Assembly (NCBI GenBank): GCA_003550325.1
Contig: QKWP01000042.1
Location: 392,958 to 456,957 of the forward strand
Length of the DNA stretch: 64,000 nt
Reading direction: 5' to 3'
Origin: Gigaspora rosea
Taxonomy: Eukaryota > Glomeromycota > Glomeromycetes > Diversisporales > Gigasporaceae
Position numbers and translations under genes: made by a program. Positions 1 through 12,200 of the stretch are shown in pieces. A model generated the notes under the pieces. That model was not told the origin of the DNA and made no database searches. It saw only the letters and a list, made by a program, of their open reading frames with translations. Each line of letters starts with the position of its first letter. The first letter of the stretch is position 1.

Positions 1-240
1 ACCAAACCCGGACCCAAACCTAGAATTACTAGTTCATATGAACACCTGACTGAACCTGAACATGTTCATGAACTTATGAACTGAACCTGAACTGAACCTG
101 AACCAGCTCTAAAAGTTCAATACTGAACCTGAACCTGAACATGTTTTAAAAAATGTTCAGGTTCAGGTTCAATACTGAACCTGAAACTGAACCTGAACTT
201 GACCTAAGTTCAGTTCAGTTCAGGTTCATAGGAACACTAG
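1..240. repeat. TGAACC-rich palindromic repeat
   Basis: The first 240 bases are built from many direct and inverted copies of short words such as TGAACCTGAA and GGTTCAGGTT, so the two halves can pair. The outer parts read CTAGTTCATATGAAC near position 31 and TTCATAGGAACACTAG near 222, which look like imperfect inverted ends. I found no target duplication. It is probably a miniature inverted-repeat element. Confidence 0.5.
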
Positions 241-539
241 TAGCAGATCGCTTCTGGGCACTTTAAAAGCAGCCGGGGGATGTCGGGCATTTACTTGTTA
301 AGTATGATTGGGTAAGCAAATTGATAATCAGAGTGTTTAAATAAGCAACACCCATAGTGGGTTGTAGATATGGCAGCTAGTGTAGAACCTTCAGGTGGAC
401 TACTTAAATTAGACACCAAAAGTGTATGAGTAGCTAGTTGTATCCTCGTTACAATTTGTATATTCATGTATCATTGCAAAATCTTAATAAAGGATGCACC
501 AGAGAGATTGCCAAAGTTTAAAAAAAAATAATAATAATA
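241..539. other. Non-coding stretch, slightly richer in GC
   Basis: There is no convincing reading frame. An AATAAA-like word near 487 lies just before an A-rich tract, which could be the 3' end of an old transcript or retroposed copy. Nothing else is supported. Confidence 0.3.
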
Positions 540-2590
540 ATACTGTAAAAATTCTATCATAAAACTTACTATTCTGGTGACTAAAGTGTGTAGCTGAATT
601 GGTTTGTATTGTGATTTCTATCATGAATACTACTATGGGTTTGTGAAAATTCTAATATTGAACTTGCTGTTCCTGTACTACAGTATGTATTTAAAGTCAA
701 ATATGCTTGTAATAAGAGTATTGTGGCTTTAATATTACAAAAATTACTATAAAAACTATATTATAGAACTGTAGTATATAGTTAAAAGTTGGTCAGTATA
801 AACTAAAATTATTTTGCATAAGAAAACGGCAGACCAGGATATGCTCGAAAATACAAAATTTTCTGACAGGATGAATATGATGATTATTACCATTTTTTAC
901 TGTGAAAAATTTTATACAAAACTTACCTACCCTTCTAATGACATATAGTACATATCTAATTAAGAAGAAACATTAAAGCCAGGTGCATTAGAACTATCTT
1001 TTTGATGCAGCTAGAGTTACTTTTTTGATAAGTTAAGGGTTAGCAGGTTATATAAACATTAATAATATAATTTTATAGCATGTAGATCAATATATTAAAT
1101 GCACCTCATATGGCTTTAACAAACTCTTAATTAAGGTTGAATTTATTTGCATTGGAATTACTATAATTTCTATAATTGTATTGCAAAATTTACTTGGCAT
1201 TTTAGTGGCTACAATATATAGTAAGATTGAGTTAGTATTATTGTAATTAGTGAAAAAAGTGCATTTTTCAATTCTCTACTATGCAAAATGAGAAATTATC
1301 CTTGCATAGGCTTAGTAGACATAACATTATTCCATATTAATTATAGCAAATTAAAAAACCAAAAACAAAATTTCAAACTGACTGACCTAAGTTTTCAGAT
1401 TTTATATAAATGTAAAATAAAAACACAACTACATTTATCTGCTATTTTTGACATTTATATTTCCCACTGTTCTCATCTGGTGTCACCTGATAGTCCAATA
1501 TAGTAGACAGAAAAATGTGACTAACAACCTAACTTTTTGATTCTCTGCCATGCAAAATGAAAAATTAACCTTGCATAATCTTAGTAAATATGAACATAAA
1601 TTACAAAAAAAAACTGACTAATCAACCTAAGTTTTCAGATTTCATGTAATGCAAAATAAAAATTACCTGCTATTTTGGCAAACATTACCTAATTATTGTC
1701 AAGTTGTGCAATTGTACAATAATTTTTTAGTGAGCATAGATATGGCCAACAAATTTTATAAAATAATAAATTAATATTGAATTTTTAGCCAAAAAACACA
1801 CTTTACAATCTTTTACAATTGTGCAATCAGACAACTATCAGGTGATTGAGTATGTAGTAATCTACAAAATTTCTAACTGACTAACCCATTGATGTAATGC
1901 AAAAAAAAATTAACTATATTTACCTGTTATTTTGGCAATCATAGTTTGCATTACTATTGTTTTAATTTTTAGGACACACAAAAGTTGATTTTTTCTTTTT
2001 TTTTAGATTCCAACTGTACCAGTTGTTTATTTTTGACATTTAATTTTCTACTATTCTTATCTGGTATCATCCAATAGAGGTCTGCCAACCCAATTTTTTG
2101 ATTCTTTGCTATACAAAATGAAAAATTAATCTTGTATAGCCTTAGTAGATGTGAACATTATTCTATTAATTTACAGTAAATTAAAAAAAAAAACAAAAAA
2201 ATCTGACTGACTAACCTAAGTTTTCAAATTTCATATAATGCAAAATGAAAAACCAACTTTGCATAGCTTATATATAAGTTAGTTTGCATTAAATCAATTA
2301 TTATTTTGTAAAAATTCTGTTGCAAAGCCTACTACTATTTTAGTGATCACAGTATATAGTTAAGGGTAAATTAGTTTGCATTGAAATTATCGTATTAGAT
2401 TATTGTAAAAAAAAAAATCTCTACAAACCTATTCAATGCATAATACATACAAAATTTGCTCGCTATTCTAATTATCACAATAAGTGGTTAAGGCTTAGTT
2501 TAAATTGGAGCCATTATGCTTTCTATTGTAAATTAATGTTACAAACCTTAATATTCTGGCAAAACTCAGTATGTGACTCATTAACGCATG
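540..2590. repeat. Diverged direct-repeat region
   Basis: Several loosely spaced copies of two sequence blocks recur in the same orientation. One block contains CTGACTAACCTAAGTTTTCA followed by a run close to ATGCAAAATGAAAA; copies lie near 1380, 1615 and 2205. The second, seen near 560, 1190, 2330 and 2455, has the pattern TTACTATT-TAGTGA followed by a phrase like AGTTAAGGGTTAGTTTGCATT. Copies differ by many substitutions and indels, so this is an old, irregular tandem array. The short open frame near 1288 falls inside a repeat copy and has no protein-like features. Confidence 0.5.
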
Positions 2591-4229
2591 TTATTATATT
2601 TCAACCTAATATCTAAAAAGCCCGCATAATGAGTGAATGTTAAAATTTTTAAAAATTATAAATAACTGGAGCAGTAATGCTAGTAAGTGCGAAAAGTAAG
2701 AAAAAAGTCAATTTGAAGCAGAAAAGCGTTGGTATAAGAATAATTGATTTTTACATTTAATTTCACTCATTGATAACGATAAATGTCATAACAAATTACA
2801 ATTAGCGATAATCACAATCCTTGTAAAGTTAGTATATAAAAGCTGACTTATCTATTTATTCGAAAATGGCATAATAATTATAATTTTGATAAGTTGGTAA
2901 TGAACATAATCCCTATAAAATTAGCATTATAAATGCTGATTAATTAATTTAATCAAAATTACAACATTATCATAGACCATGTAAGCATTTTAAAGTATTA
3001 ACTGATTATATATTTCATAAAGGTATGGCATCATTTTTTACAATAAAAAAAGAAAGAGGATAAATAGATATGTGCATTTAGAGACTTATATTTGTCAAAA
3101 TGCACAAACTTAAAATTCCTACAGTTTTTGGTTATAGCCAATACGTAGTTACTGTGTATTAAGAAATTCAAGTTTTTGCATAGATAGAACATCAAAACGC
3201 ACAAATTTAAAATTCCCACAGTTTCCAGTGCATGCACGTATGTAATTCTCCCACGATACCAATTTCTTCAAACATATGCATGATGAAGCAATTACATGTA
3301 ATGTATAATATTTTCACAATACCTACTAAAATAGAAAAAAATCTGATGAACATAGTACCTTCCAAGATAGGAAAAAATATAGTGCACCAAAAGGTTGAAC
3401 AGAACTATCCCTCCATATTTTATGTGGTCATACTGGTAAATATAAAAAATTTAAAATTATGCAAAGTTTTTTACATTTTTATTAATAAAAATATAAAACA
3501 TTCTGTATTATACAAAATTTTTACTAATCAAATATAATTTCGGACACTAAATAAACTTTTTTTAGCATTCAAAAATACATTATATTGGTATATAATTATA
3601 TTTTATAAGTTTATTTAAGCCCAAAATTATAATCTATTAGTAAAAAGGTTTAATAATTAACATTTTTTTAAATAAACCAATTAGAATTGTTTTATGTGCA
3701 GAGTGAGTACTTTAATAGTAAATGAATATTATAATATCTGTTATAGCTTTTATATAAACTACAATATTATATTAAAAGCTATATTTTTAAAGCCAATACT
3801 GTATTTAAAAAATTTGCCAAAATATTGTAAAATACTTTAGTTAAAAAATGTCTTTAAAAATTAATCTAGTATTTTTAGCTTATAAGCAATATAAACTTTT
3901 GTCTTATAATATAAAATACAAATAATACAAAAATACAATTCTTATTTTCAAAAATTATTATACCAAATTTTATTTAAATATTTTAAATAATTAAATAATA
4001 GACCAGTGATATATTGATATATTTATAGAAATTATGTATTTATTTGTAAACCTCTACAGATTAAGGAATAGTAATGTCCTTTGTCAATAAAATTCAAATA
4101 GCTAATTAGATTTTATATTTATTTATTTTTTTCTTAATTGGCGATCATGCCATATTTTTATTTATAAAAATAGTTACATTATCTAATGCTATTACTATTT
4201 TTGGTACTCTGTACCTTACAATTAAACTA
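2591..4229. other. AT-rich intergenic DNA
   Basis: No gene is seen. A direct repeat of about 40 bases (AAAATGCACAAACTTAAAAT and AAAACGCACAAATTTAAAAT, followed by TCC-ACAGTTT) occurs near 3097 and 3192. Short open frames over it on both strands look like chance frames. Confidence 0.4.
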
Positions 4230-4889
4230 CGGCTCACCCGGTTACATGAGGCACCTGTGTGTGACCTGCCAATTCAGAATTCGTCTCCCTCCCTTATCGA
4301 GTAATTCTCAACGTGGGAGTTCACTGACTTGGTTCTGAGGCCCGTCATGATTGCATTAATTTTTGTTCCACCAACTAAATACACCTGTTCCTATCCACTA
4401 TTTAACTTCGTCACAAGTAATCCTAAAGCATTCTTTCTACTCTCCTTTCTTCGTACCCTGGATATCCGAATTCTTCTTAGTTTGGTTTTCTTCATTTTCA
4501 GTGTTACTAGATTTTTCTAATTTACGGGACTTTCTCTTTTCACTCTTCTTCCTTTTGTTCTTAACGGATATTCCTACTTCTTTTTTCCAGTTTACAGTCT
4601 TTTCGCATCTTTCGTTCTATACCTTCATTTGAAAACTCGATGTCCACTCTTCTAACCATGAAAGTAGTATCTGATTGATCGTTTTATTCGCAGGTCGCAC
4701 TCTTCTAACTTTCTTCTGACTTCCAGTTTTATAATACCTCTCATTAGAAGGATTCTTCTTTGATCAGAAGGTAGGTCTCCGTTAGTCAAGGTTTTTAGTA
4801 AGCGCTGCCAGCTTATCTTCTGTTATTCTTTGCTTGGTAATAAGGCCCAAATTTTCTTAATTATTTCTGTCTCCTCCTGGTTCCAAAAT

Positions 4890-7800
4890 TCTAAGTTGAA
4901 GTGCACATGGCCAGATGTTCTGAAGTTTTCTCCTCTGTCAAACATTTCTGACACTTAGTGCTCGGGTACAGATTGGATTAATCATGTGATCTTTTTATCA
5001 GGGTAGGAAGGGAACTGTTGATTGCTTTTACCATAAATGCTTATCTTTTATTGTCTTTTTTATTAAGAGCTTTTGTTTTTTGGATGTTACGCCATAGGCT
5101 TCTAAAGGTTCTCCAATCCTTATGCTCATCCCTTCTGGTATGAGATTTATCTTTTTGGTGTCTAAAGAAAGTCCATTCGGCCTTATAATATGTATCCATC
5201 AATCTTTTAACAAATTTTCTTATCGGAACCTCTATTCGAAAGTCTTGCCAGGTAGGGTATATAGGAACCCCTCGTAGCTTCCATCTTTATTACCGTTTGG
5301 TCTGGTAGCAATGTCGCCTCCTTTGCTAGAACGTCTGCTTTTTTCGTTCAGTGATATTCCTGAGTGCGCCTTTACTTTATGTAGGGTTAGATTCAGATTT
5401 TTGCCTGTTATGTTCTCTTTAATCTTGCCTAATAAACTGCTGTTTTTAATCCTATACTAGCTTCTGTGGGAATCGAGACTTTCCAAACCTTCTATACTTT
5501 GGATTGCTGCTTGGCTATCTGTGTAGATATCAACAGAGCTTGAAGAGGGAGAAATTAGTAAGGCTTTTAGGATACCTGTTAGTTCTGACCTTGTAGAGGA
5601 AAACCACCCTTCGATTCTACCTTTCGTTTCTCTAACTATTCTATTATCCTCATCTATTTGTATTATGCTATAGCCTGCTCTACAACCTTTCCCTCCTGTA
5701 TTTCCAAGTGAGCCATCTGTGTAAAATGAGAGCTTATTAAATTTCCTGTTGAAGAGCAGTGCTTCTTCAAGCTCCTGTCTTTTCTTTTCACTTGAGACCA
5801 TTTTTCTTATGCTAACGATATCCCAGGTTTCTAGTTATTCTATATGCATCATGTCACTTTCTTCTTTAGCTATATATTTAGATCTTGCGTTTCTTTTAAA
5901 TTATCAAGGTCCATTAAAATCTGCCAGCCGCCGGTTTCTCTTTTAATCTAGTTGTCGATGTTGTTTATCTCTTTACAGCTCAGTATTGTTCTGTCTTAGT
6001 GGATTTTTTCCCTAATTCCTCTTTAGGGGTCCTTCCTTTTTGAACTATGCTGATTCTCTTTATCATTCTCTTCCCATTCCATAATTTTGACTTGTGAATC
6101 AGGGCGCTTGTCTATAACTCTACCTAGTATCAGTTTGTTTTCTCTCTTGTCAACTCCTAGAATCCACTCCTTCTTCGATCATTTCATAGAGATTTTTTTC
6201 CTTTTTTTTTGTATCAAGAGGCCATTATCGCTGGAAGGTGACTGGAACTCTGGCTTGAGTATTCTTGTTTCCTTATCTGTTAATACTATTTGTTCTACCG
6301 CTCGGAACCAGTTTGGGATTCGTTCTTTGGTTGGGTGATTCCTGATTTTCTTTATTTGCTGCCAGGTTAGTAAGCAATGGTTTCTCCTTGTTGTAATTTG
6401 TCCCAGATACCAGATCTTAAGTCTTTTGATACTTTGTGTATTTCTACACCATTTATTTATCTCCAGAATTCTCCTGATCTCTGTGTCCTTATTTTGAGGA
6501 TGCATGATTCGCCAATTATTCTCGTTCAGCTTACTTTCAATTAAGATTTTTAACGTCTTTGCTATGCCTAAAATTGTAGCGTTTAAATTATTTAGCCACT
6601 TTTCTCTATTTATTTGGTCCACATTTAGTAGCCAGATTGGCTCTGTAGAGCACAGTTCCAGTTGCGCTGCCTTGAGTCTTATTCTCGTTGTCTCTCCTGC
6701 AAGTTTTGGGCTATTTAGCCTGATTAACCATTCCATTATTGAGTGCTTACAGTGCCTCTGCCAAAGTGATTTGAGGCCTACAATATCCGAGTGGTATATA
6801 AGAGAGTTCGTTAGGGTCCTTTCTGCCTCTGTTTTCCACTTTACTACCTGCAACTTTGGGCTTTGTATGGTATCACACTCTTGTTGGATGAGGTTTAGTT
6901 TATATTCCAGTCTGGGTAGCAGTATTTTGTTGTTGATAGATTTGGCTTGTTCAATAGAAATTTCTTTGGGCTTAATCAGATGTGCTAATTCTGTTATTTC
7001 CCGTTTAAGTCTTATTTTTGTGCTTTTTCTACTACCTCTTGCCGCTATCCAGATTCCAAGGTACCGAGTTAGACCTTTTTCCTTCTTTATTCGAACTTTT
7101 TGCTTTCCTTTACAAAATAGAAGTAATGTAGTGCTTCTATCCTCTTTTTTGCTATAAACAACAATTTCCGTTTTCTTTGGGTTTAGCTCTATTGAGTTAA
7201 TCTCAAAAAAATCTTCGGCTATGTTTATTGTTCTCTGGATTCCTTCCTTGAACTCTGCCATTAGAACTGTATCATCAGTGTATGCGAGTCCGCCAATTAC
7301 TATTTCATCTTTTCGCACTTGATCGTTTCTAGAATTTGTAGGCCATTCCACCTCTATCCTTGCCCCAACTTTCATTTTTTGGAGATACACTAATAAAGGA
7401 TCAAAATATATCCTCCAAAGCAGAGAGTAGATCACTTCCCCTTGTTCTATTCCCTCTTTTGCTCAAAAACCTTCTGTTAGACTGAATTTCGTAATTATTT
7501 TGATTTCTCTATTGTCAAAAAGATCTATTAGTATGTGTACTAGTTGGGGTGGGAATTTAATTCTTTTCATCACTTTTTTGAGGCCGCCAAGTCTTACTGA
7601 GTCGAACGCTTTTTTAATATCAAAAAGGACGATCCAAAGTTCTTTTTCTTTTTCCTTTGCTTCCTCAATGAGGTTGTTTATGATATGTAAAGGCTCCTGA
7701 GTGCTTTCTCTAGGAAGTCCTGCAAAGTTAAGACCTTTGAGAATTTGCTTCTCTACTATTATTTTACTCAATCTCATTTGTAATATTCTTATAAAGCATT

Positions 7801-9427
7801 TTCTGGCTGCCTCTAGTAGCATTATGGGTCACATTTTTTGCATGTTTAGATCCCATTCCTCAATTTTTGGTATAGGGAATACCATTCCGATCTTCCACTT
7901 TCTGGGGTAAATTCCTTTTTTTAGGATTGGGTTCAGAAGTTTTAAAATAAACTCTTTGGTTCGTGGGCCTATGTTTCTCAGGAGGATGTAGCCAATTCCT
8001 GAAGCTCCTGGGGCTGAGTTATTTGAAGTTTTGGCCATAGCATTCTCCCACTCTTGAGGTTCTATCTCTTGTAACACTGGAGAGTACCATTCCTCATGAA
8101 TCTATTTCTTTGGGCTGTATTCTTGCTGCCAATCTTCTGATGGTTGTCCTTTTGTGAAACTGGGACTGTTGTATTGCTTCTTGTAATAGTCATCAACTGC
8201 CCTTTTTACTTTGTCCGGTTCATGAATTAGCTGTGTGCCATCCTCTTCATCATTGTCCTCAATGAGAATTCTTTCGATCTTTATTTTCTGCCAGGGTCTT
8301 TCTAATATGCTGTTTAGCATTTTCTTTTTCTCGTTACCTATCATACCGAACCTCCTTTCTACGTATCCTCTAATTTCTTTTTCTTTTTCTACTCTTTGTT
8401 CTGACACTATCTTATTTTCAATTAGTTTACTCCATGTTCGTGCCTGATCAAGCTATTCTTGTGTCCAGCGTGTATCTATAAATGGGATGCAGGTATCGTT
8501 ATGACTGTTTATTTTTGCTATTGTTGCCATGATCCTGACTCCTTCAATTATGTCTATTATGTTATCTAAATTCTTTTTTGCTCGACTACAAATCTTCCGT
8601 AGTTCCTTTAGCCATTTATATCTGGGGTTCCAGGTTACAAGTTTTTGTTTTTCCTCAATTGTGTTTTTGACTTTTTTGCATGAGATGGTTTCTTCGTGGC
8701 TCTTTTATCCATAGGACCAATTTCTCCCATGCTTCATTAATTGTCGTTTCTGACGCACTATTCTTATTTAGATCCCCATTTTTCTCCTTTATCTTCTTCT
8801 CGCTGTTCCAGTCTTCTAGGACGTATTTGTCGAGCAGGCTCCTATAGTTTTCCCAGTCCTCCTTGTCTGCTTTATTGTATAGGTATATATGTCTTTCCTC
8901 TAAATTCGCTCTTATTTGCTCTCCATGGGATCTGGTACCTATCAGTGGGCTTGTAAAATTCTGGCCCAAATGAGCTGGTGATTACTCCCCGTGCAGTATT
9001 CCATATCGACTATGTCGCTCTCACACACTAAGCTCTTGATATCTTGGTCTACCCATATATAATCTATTCTTGAACTATACTTTCTGTTCGTCCAAGTGTA
9101 TTTCTTACTGTGGGGATTCAGCAGTCTAAATGTATCTGCAAAGTCTATACACTTTAGCCATTTTGTAAGAGGTGAGTATGCAAACTTTGATGTTGCATTA
9201 CGATCTATTTTTATATTATCAATTTTCGTTATCTTGTCCTTTCTTGCATTTAGGTCCCCCTATTATCAACTTCGTGTTGCCTTTTCGCTTTGTGAAGTCA
9301 AGTACCACTCTTTGTTGAATCCTTTTTTGAGTCTCAGTATCATTCAGAGGGATATAGATTATCCACATTATTATGGTTAGCCGTTTAAATTTCAATGTTG
9401 CCCTAGGAGAGTAGTTATCCAGTGTAG
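4890..9427 (-). pseudogene. LINE-A ORF2: endonuclease C-part, reverse transcriptase, RNase H
   Basis: Reading leftwards, 9400-8970 holds the C-terminal half of an AP-type endonuclease (KRLTIIMWIIYIPLND, later SSRIDYIWVDQD). A linker follows, then the reverse transcriptase: PGASGIGYILLRNI near 8000, FDIKKAFDSV (motif A) near 7615, QGEVIYSLLWRIYFDPLL (motif B region) near 7400, and AYTDDTVLMA near 7285, the catalytic YxDD motif with T in the second position. RNase H lies at 5801-5457 (FYTDGSLGNTGGKG, TRSEL and YTDSQAAIQS). A CxxC-HxxxC zinc-binding motif lies near 4905-4965 (CQKCLTEEKTSEHLAMC). At least three in-frame stops are visible (near 8100, 7840 and 7465), plus a frameshift between the RT and RNase H parts. 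It would have encoded the enzyme that copies the element by target-primed reverse transcription. Confidence 0.88.
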
Positions 9428-10141
9428 TGTTGACCTATAGAAAAACACAAAAGTGATCATAACCTATGATCCACTAATCCAAATTAAATGAAACCACTAC
9501 CATTCGACTCAGCTCACCGAGACGGTTCTAACGAGCTATGGTACATCTCTGTACGACCTCTAGTTGCCAAGATAGGAGTTGTCAAATATTTACTCCTATA
9601 CTTATTAATAGACCAACGATCTGATTGGCTAGGCAATTGCTGCGGACAAAAATCGTAGATCTGACATATCTAAAAGATGTCATATTTATAGCTTATATTC
9701 TAGATATTTTATTTATTACATATATATTATTTATTACATATATTATATTTATACTAGTTATACTATATATTTTATTAATAATAGTTATAGTATATATTAC
9801 ACATGTAAAAGATATTGACCGTTACATTTGTAAAATTTCAAAAAGTATAAAAGCGGCCGATGTGGACCTCAAGTTCAACATCGAGTCTTCATACTCTTTC
9901 AATAATAAAAACAACTATTAACTACACAAATCAAACAGTTATTAGTATCCTCATATACTTTTAATTGTAGCCTCTTTCGTAATTGCAAATTGCCTTAAAT
10001 CTTCTTTGTTAAGTTTTCTTAAAAACGCCATACTGACTTAGATATACCACAGTAACAAAGTTTGAAGTTACACAAAGTGTTCACTGTCTAAGATCACTCT
10101 AGTTACCTAATATCTTTGAAGAAGTGGATATAGGATAACAA
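9428..10141 (+). repeat. 5' LTR of the Ty3 element
   Basis: The sequence begins TGTTGACCTATAG and ends GGATAACA. It contains an AT-rich core of short TATATA/TTTATTACATA-like repeats. An open frame of 98 residues across this core (9625-9921) is a by-product of the repeats and is present in both LTRs. Confidence 0.93.
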
Positions 10142-10144
10142 TAT

Positions 10145-10162
10145 GGTGGTGACTGTGAGATA
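10145..10162 (+). promoter_or_regulatory. Possible primer-binding site
   Basis: Three bases after the 5' LTR the sequence reads TGGTGGTGACTG. A TGG start a few bases downstream of the LTR is the usual form of a site that pairs with a tRNA 3' end. I cannot name the tRNA. Confidence 0.45.
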
Positions 10163-10478
10163 CTTTCTCCACCTGTGCTGAATTTTGGAAAAATAAAATT
10201 TGAAACGTTGACTTCGTGGAACGTTTGCCACTAAGTAAAGTCAATCAATATTGCTCCGATTGAGCTGAAATTTGGACTGTATACTCTTCAGACGATTCCA
10301 CATCTTTTGTACTAAGCTTATCTTAAGACGAAAACGCCTTTGGAATCCGTAAATCGTGTTGACGGCATTTTCTGCTAAACGATCTACAAGAAAGAAACGT
10401 TTGGTCACGTGACTTCCGTCGCGAAACCAACTCTGCGAATTGGATATCGGAAGAAAATAACCTAACCCATAGTTATAC

Positions 10479-10703
10479 TTGATGCCTAAGAAAGGTATTG
10501 CAACCCCAAATACACCTGCACACATTGAAAATACTCTTGCCTGGAAAGCTCCTTTCTACAAGAAATATCTTGAACAAGAATTGGATAAACTTGTTGACTC
10601 TTCTGAACAAAAAGATGGAACTATTGTCTTTTCCCTGAAAACCCTCCGATTAGCGGACTTATATTGTGCTCAATTAAAGCAAACTCAAGCTTTTGATTGT
10701 TAA
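10479..10703 (+). CDS. Small open frame in Ty3 leader
   Basis: A 73-residue frame (first ATG at 10482) encodes a charged, helical peptide containing TLAWKAPFYKKYLEQELDKL. It lies between the 5' LTR and gag. I do not recognise it; it may be an accessory leader peptide or a chance frame. Confidence 0.3.
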   Translation: MMPKKGIATPNTPAHIENTLAWKAPFYKKYLEQELDKLVDSSEQKDGTIVFSLKTLRLADLYCAQLKQTQAFDC

Positions 10704-10758
10704 AACCCTTCTATTCTCCTGTTATTTTCCTTATTATTATCATCTTAGTTATTATTTT

Positions 10759-12200
10759 ATGCAATTTAACTTTGACAGATATCTTTTAAAATTATTTATA
10801 CATCAGCAAAAACATTTCTCAGACTCCCCTTTAAGTCAAATAGACGACTCTTGTATTATTTGCTACCCAATAACTACTGTTATTCCCAAAAATTTTCAAA
10901 ATTTCTATCAGTGGTATTGTGCTGAATATCCTGTTAGTGATTTCTCTGGAAAATCATTAGAATACTTTTATCAAATATCTCAAATTTATACCCAATTTAA
11001 CTTACCCCAGTATAAAAATACTATTTTTAAACTTATTTTTAGCTTTAGATATTCGTCCTCTCCTGGCAACCTTACTGATATAATACGTAGTATTGCTAGT
11101 TTAACTATTTATACTAGTTGTTTTCATAGAAACCCTTTTTTTTTACCTGCTGAATTTGAAGAAGAAGACCGTCTACACAAAGACTTTGAAGATTATAGTG
11201 ACTCTATTGAAAATCTCTTTGCTTTAACACCTATTAATATACCACAACCTAGCCCTACCCTATTACCTACACGTTTACTCACTCCCCTTCCATTACCTAT
11301 TAACGCAATGACTACTGCTCATGACGTTTTGAATTATTTGAGAAAACATGAAAAAGGAGGCATGTTATTGAGAATTGAACCATTCAAAGGATATGGAACC
11401 CAAGACCCACTTACTTGGATTGAGGACTTTAACAAAGCTAGTCAAGCAAACAAATGGAATTTGGGTAGAAAGAAGGATATTCTAGCTGCTTTCTTAAGGG
11501 ATAATGCTGAAGATTGGACCACTACTGTGAACAACTATGCTAATGCAGGAACTGATTGGAATGCTGTGGAAACCGCCTTTAAAAACGCTTTCTGTACCCA
11601 ACGATGGCACAACAAATGGCTTAGGGATCTGGATTCATTAAAACAAGGCCCTGAAGAATCTGTTGACTCTTATTATGCTAGATTTAAAGATTAGTCAAGA
11701 GAGTTAACACCCAAGCGGCACAACTCTCTGATCCTCAAAAATTGTTTTATTTCAAAAAGAGATTAAACCCTGCAATCCTACCAATTCTACTAACCCATGA
11801 CCCTAATGATTTAGCTGCTCTTCTTGAACTTGCTAGAACCTATGAACAAGGAACTGACTTCGCTACTAATGCTAACCCTGGACCAAGTAACCCTAACGCT
11901 GCTGCTTATGAAAAGGAAATTGAACAACTTACCCAGCAAATGAATCAAATGTCATTAAACTATGCTACTATTGCATCTGCCTTGAGTGCTCAAACCGAGC
12001 CAACCTATCGCCCAAAACAATCCAATCAATCCTACCAGAAGCCCAGGCCTACCAATAATTCTCGATCCAATATTGTTTGCTACAGATGTAGTGAAAAAGG
12101 ACATTTTGCAAGAGATTGCATGTCTGAACGTTTGCCAACCAAGGAACAGCGTTACCAAATGACCAACAGAAACCAGAACAAACAAAGAATCCATTATGCT
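10759..12200 (+). other. Ty3 gag region
   Basis: The region encodes a capsid-type sequence of the Ty3 gag family (LTWIEDFNKASQANKW, then SVDSYYARFKD) followed by a CCHC zinc knuckle of the form CxxCxxxxHxxxxC (CYRCSEKGHFARDC) near 12080-12121. In the family, gag forms the particle and the zinc knuckle binds RNA. It precedes the pol region. Confidence 0.85.

Noticed and set aside
6504-7157. 217-residue plus-strand frame
   Set aside because: It is the antisense shadow of the LINE-A reverse transcriptase, with the hydrophobic bias expected of a shadow.
9625-9921. 98-residue Ile/Tyr-rich frame, repeated at 18157-18453
   Set aside because: It lies wholly inside the two LTRs and is produced by TTTATTACATATA-type repeats; it is not a separate gene.
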